Source of the DNA: Flavobacterium sp. KMS
GTDB lineage: Bacteria > Bacteroidota > Bacteroidia > Flavobacteriales > Flavobacteriaceae
Assembly (NCBI RefSeq): GCF_000813005.1
Contig: NZ_JSYP01000022.1
Location: 1-64,000, forward strand
Direction: 5' to 3'
Length of the DNA stretch: 64,000 nucleotides
Of this stretch, positions 60,679-64,000 are shown one piece after another. Position numbers and translations under genes: made by a program. Within the stretch, counting starts at the first letter, position 1, and each line of letters begins with the position of its first letter. Below the pieces are notes generated by a model. That model was not told the DNA's origin. It searched no databases and saw nothing but the letters and a program-made list of their open reading frames with translations.

Positions 60679-63129
60679 ATGGAAAGTAAGAAGAGTTACA
60701 TTCCGCTTAAAGTTTTTATAAGTTACATCGCATTAGCTTCGCTTGTAATTAGTGTGGGGTGGGTCTTATATTCAGAAAATGTTATTTATTCAAAAATAGA
60801 AAGCAAAATTGCTTTCGAAAAGACTAAAATTTTAAAGGTTAGTCAGCTTTTTTCGAATGTATATAAAACCGAAAGTCTTGCCCGAAAGACAATTCAGTCT
60901 AATTCGGAATCAGACTTTGAACATTACATTAGAGAATCGGATTCTTTACGAATTCGAATTGATTCTTTAAAAAAAATTGTCACTACGCAATCACAAATTG
61001 TTCTTCTAGATAGCGTAAATTATTTATTGGCTGAAAAAACTAAAAACATTCGTCAATTAAAAACCATCAAAAGCAAGGCTAATGATGAAGTTACTGTAAA
61101 CAATGCCATTGACGAATTAACAAAACTAGAATTTTCATTACGTAAATTACAACTTGAAGATTTTACCAAAAACCCAGGACAACTGGGGAGTTATCAGCGT
61201 AATGTTCTGCAAAAATATGTTGATTATCTCAACCAAAATATCCCAGATGATAGCACAAATACGTTAAGTAAAAAAGCATCTGATTCGATTTTATCTACAT
61301 CCAAAAAATTATTAAGTTCTGTAAAAAGAGAAACTGAAAAGAAAAAAGAATCTCTAAATTATCAGGAGAATAAACTACTTAAAAATGAGATCTTAATATC
61401 CGAACAACTCCGAAAAGTATTGCGAATTATTGAGCGTGAAATCATAATTAACTCAATAAAATACAATACGGATAAAGAAAAATCATTAAAAAAAATTAAT
61501 CAAATTGTAACTGGAGCAGCCGTTGTTGGTTTATTGCTTACAGTCTTTTTCTCTATACTTATCGCCAGTGATTATTCTAAAACACAGCTGTATAAGAAAC
61601 AATTAGAAATTGCCAATTTTAAGACCAAAAACCTCCTAAAAAGTCGTGAGCAACTTATCTCTACGGTAAGTCACGATTTAAAAACCCCTTTGAGTACAAT
61701 TGTAGGTTATACTGAGCTTTTGGGCAATTCTGACTTAAACACGAAGCAATCGTATTTTATTAAAAATATCAAAAATTCATCTGAATACATTTCGCAATTA
61801 GTACAGGATTTGCTAGATTTTTCTCAAATCGAAGCTGGGAAAATTGCAATTGAGAAAAAACCTTTCTCACTTCCTGAAATTATAACTGATGTTGCTAAAA
61901 ACATTCAATCTGTTTACAAGCAAAAAGATATAGAACTTATAATTAAAACTGATGAGAGATTAAACCAAAGAGTAATTGGAGATTCGTTTCGATTAAAACA
62001 AATCTTAAGCAATATCATCGGGAATGCTTATAAATTTACCGAAGAAGGATTTATAAAAATCGATGCTACAATTAATCATAATGGAGAATTTGTTTTTATT
62101 AAGATAGAAGATTCAGGTATCGGGATTGAGAAAAAAAACCAAAATCTTGTGTTTGAAGAATTTGCTCAGGCAAATGAAGGCATTGAAAAAAAATATGGTG
62201 GTACTGGTCTGGGACTTGCGATATCTAAAAAAATAGCAACTCTTTTGGGTGGTGATTTACATCTAAAAAGCGTTTTTGGAAAAGGAAGTACTTTTGAAAT
62301 TCAACTTCCGTTAGTATTCGACACTAACACAGAATTAGAACTAGAAGAAACAAATAAAGAGCCTCACATCACACCTATTATCACGGCCAAAACCGCAATT
62401 GTAATAGATGATGATAGTAACTTACTAGGTTTAACTTCAGAGGTTTTAAAACAGCATAATTACACGGTTCTGGCTTTTGGTAATGCCAATGAAGCGCTAA
62501 AAACGATTGAGAACACTGCTTTTGATTTTATTTTAACCGATATTCAAATGCCCGAAATTGATGGATTTCAGTTTTTAGAAAAACTAAAAGAAACCAACAA
62601 TTCTCAATATAAAAACCAACCTATAATTGCTTTAACAGGAAGAGACGATTTAGATCTGAAAGTTTACACTGATGCAGGATTTACAACTGTTGTAAAAAAA
62701 CCATACTCGCCTAAAGTATTACTACAAACAATACTTTCACTCTTTGATAATTCAACCGAAATCAATCAGGAAGATGATAAAAGTAATAATACTAATTTAG
62801 AAAAAGGATTCTCTCTTGACTCTTTAAAATCATTTTTAACCAATGATAAAGAAGCACTGCGAGAGGTAATTAAAACTTTCATAAAAACAACAAAAGATAA
62901 CTTAGTCGTTTTAGAAAAAAGTATTACTGAGAAAGATAGCATGGAAATAAGTGCTATTGCACATAGAATTGCTCCAATGTTTAAACAAATTCAAGCTTCG
63001 GAAATCAGTAAAATTTTAGATAATCTAGAGCAAAAGAAATACCCTGATACTGATTTAGAAACAATTTACAATACTTTAAAAACGAAGATTAGTTCGCTGC
63101 TTTTAATTTTGGAAAAAGAAATAACCTAA
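60679..63129 (+). CDS. Hybrid sensor histidine kinase with receiver and Hpt domains
   Basis: 816 residues. Two membrane helices (about 11-30 and 276-297) enclose a periplasmic helical sensor region. HisKA with STVSHDLKTPLSTIVGYTELL (His near 332), HATPase with NIIGNAYKFTEEG and GTGLGLAISKKIA, receiver domain with VIDDDSNLL and FILTDIQMPEIDG (Asp near 619), and a C-terminal Hpt helix bundle with AIAHRIAPMFKQ (His near 760). All four relay sites are on one chain. The stop overlaps by 4 nt that of the convergent sigma-54 regulator, a possible relay target. Confidence 0.95.
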   Translation: MESKKSYIPLKVFISYIALASLVISVGWVLYSENVIYSKIESKIAFEKTKILKVSQLFSNVYKTESLARKTIQSNSESDFEHYIRESDSLRIRIDSLKKIVTTQSQIVLLDSVNYLLAEKTKNIRQLKTIKSKANDEVTVNNAIDELTKLEFSLRKLQLEDFTKNPGQLGSYQRNVLQKYVDYLNQNIPDDSTNTLSKKASDSILSTSKKLLSSVKRETEKKKESLNYQENKLLKNEILISEQLRKVLRIIEREIIINSIKYNTDKEKSLKKINQIVTGAAVVGLLLTVFFSILIASDYSKTQLYKKQLEIANFKTKNLLKSREQLISTVSHDLKTPLSTIVGYTELLGNSDLNTKQSYFIKNIKNSSEYISQLVQDLLDFSQIEAGKIAIEKKPFSLPEIITDVAKNIQSVYKQKDIELIIKTDERLNQRVIGDSFRLKQILSNIIGNAYKFTEEGFIKIDATINHNGEFVFIKIEDSGIGIEKKNQNLVFEEFAQANEGIEKKYGGTGLGLAISKKIATLLGGDLHLKSVFGKGSTFEIQLPLVFDTNTELELEETNKEPHITPIITAKTAIVIDDDSNLLGLTSEVLKQHNYTVLAFGNANEALKTIENTAFDFILTDIQMPEIDGFQFLEKLKETNNSQYKNQPIIALTGRDDLDLKVYTDAGFTTVVKKPYSPKVLLQTILSLFDNSTEINQEDDKSNNTNLEKGFSLDSLKSFLTNDKEALREVIKTFIKTTKDNLVVLEKSITEKDSMEISAIAHRIAPMFKQIQASEISKILDNLEQKKYPDTDLETIYNTLKTKISSLLLILEKEIT

Positions 63130-64000
63130 TCTATATCGTATTGTTTTAGCTTATTGTATAATGTTTTTCGGGTAATCTTAAGCATTTTTGCAGCTTCAGA
63201 TTTATTGTTTTTCGCTTTTGCTAAAGCATGAATAATCGCCTCTTTTTCATTTTCAGATAATGAGAAATCATTTGGAACTTGTTTCTGAACCTGAAAAAAT
63301 TCAACTGGCAATACAGTACTTTCTATAAAATCTCCTTGTGATAAAAGCGTTGCTCTCTTTACACAATTTTGAAGTTCTCTTAAGTTTCCTGGCCACCTAT
63401 ATTTCTGAAAAATAGTAATTACTTCATCCGAAAAACCAATAATGTTTTTGTTCAATTGCTCATTTGCTTTTTCAAGAAAGAAATCTGCAAAAAGCATTAA
63501 ATCTTCTTCTCTATCAATCAATGAAGGTGAATGTATAGAGAACTCATTAATTCGGTGGTATAAATCTTCACGGAAATCTCCCTTTTTTACAGCTTCTCGC
63601 AAATCTTCGTTGGTCGCAGTTACAATACGTATATCAACATCGATCTCTTTATTGCTACCTACAGGTTTTATCTTTCGTTCTTGTAAAGCTCTTAAAAGTT
63701 GGATTTGATTTTCATACGAAAGATTCCCTATTTCGTCCAGAAATATTGTTCCTCCATTTGCTGCTTCAAAATAACCTATTTTATCAGTTACTGCTCCTGT
63801 AAAAGAACCTTTTAAATGCCCAAAAAACTCACTTGCAGCCAATTCTTTTGGTATTGCACCACAATCTACCGCAATAAAATTATTGCCTTTCCTAGGGCTC
63901 TGTTCATGAATACTCTTGGCAATTATTTCTTTTCCGGTACCGCTTTCGCCAATAATTAAAACCGACATATTAGTTGGACTTACCAACTCGATATGTTCTG
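63126..64000 (-). CDS. Sigma-54-dependent transcriptional activator (N-terminus beyond the window)
   Basis: About 291 residues are visible; the frame continues past the window edge. AAA+ domain with Walker A GESGTGKEIIAKSIHE, GAFTGAVTDKIGYFEAA (sigma-54 contact GAFTGA), and Walker B GGTIFLDEIGN, then a RWPGNLRELQN sensor region and a Fis-type HTH at the end (KSEAAKMLKITRKTLYNKLKQYD). It activates RpoN-dependent promoters. A receiver domain would be expected upstream, which would make it the partner of the convergent hybrid kinase (inference). Confidence 0.94.
   Translation of the reverse strand, partial: EHIELVSPTNMSVLIIGESGTGKEIIAKSIHEQSPRKGNNFIAVDCGAIPKELAASEFFGHLKGSFTGAVTDKIGYFEAANGGTIFLDEIGNLSYENQIQLLRALQERKIKPVGSNKEIDVDIRIVTATNEDLREAVKKGDFREDLYHRINEFSIHSPSLIDREEDLMLFADFFLEKANEQLNKNIIGFSDEVITIFQKYRWPGNLRELQNCVKRATLLSQGDFIESTVLPVEFFQVQKQVPNDFSLSENEKEAIIHALAKAKNNKSEAAKMLKITRKTLYNKLKQYDID

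Overview
The window is a chromosomal segment of a low-GC member of the Bacteroidota, almost certainly a Flavobacterium or close relative. The signs are TonB/DUF5686-type outer-membrane proteins, Bacteroidota-specific families (DUF3098, DUF2931, HopJ-like), promoters with a TAnnTTTG -7 box, no obvious Shine-Dalgarno sequences, and many short palindromic intergenic repeats of the kind common in Flavobacterium. No rRNA, IS element, prophage or CRISPR array is visible. One tRNA gene (Ala, GGC) is present.

Layout. 1-5.7 kb (minus) is a type VI secretion cargo-like module. In transcription order it holds a protein of unknown function, a DUF4280 PAAR-like spike, a 922-residue Tle1/DUF2235 phospholipase-type effector and two tandem DUF2931 lipoproteins, the second cut by the window edge. 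The last four genes overlap or nearly touch. 6.2-14.2 kb (mostly minus) is housekeeping: a DUF5686 outer-membrane protein, frr-pyrH, and the ftsX-DUF3098-uppP-truB run. 14.6-17.9 kb (minus) groups a ModE-type regulator, a TonB-dependent receptor and a molybdopterin-fold lipoprotein. 18-34 kb holds leuS, a hydrolase/ECF sigma/membrane-protein set, a TPR histidine kinase with a LuxR-type regulator, a zinc protease, an SPFH-GYF plus zinc-ribbon pair, asnS, rpoN and tdk. 34.7-45.9 kb holds a Glu/Val-rich repeat protein, rsmI, a HopJ-like gene, recJ, an MFS transporter, a seven-haem cytochrome, lpxH, queD and an enoyl-CoA hydratase.

46.1-49.2 kb looks like a small, partly decayed genomic island. 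It lies next to tRNA-Ala and carries a Rossmann/methyltransferase-like protein, a GIY-YIG nuclease and the C-terminal stump of a tyrosine integrase. The core resumes with NfeD-flotillin, an ECF-sigma/YciI/AhpD set, a frameshifted lipoprotein, a VOC protein, a DAO oxidoreductase-mtgA-lpxR overlap operon, an S9 peptidase and a hybrid kinase. The kinase converges on a sigma-54 activator (cut by the window edge), which fits with rpoN elsewhere in the window.

The most unusual non-coding signal is a roughly 75-80 nt dispersed element at 6033-6110, 30081-30160 and 54841-54912. Its outer stem pairs covary between copies, and its inner hairpin changes sequence completely while keeping its pairing. Several other palindromic repeat families, a 16-copy perfect 8-bp array and a 16-bp palindrome between divergent genes are also described. 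Everything here was read by eye; family names rest on motif recognition, not on searches.
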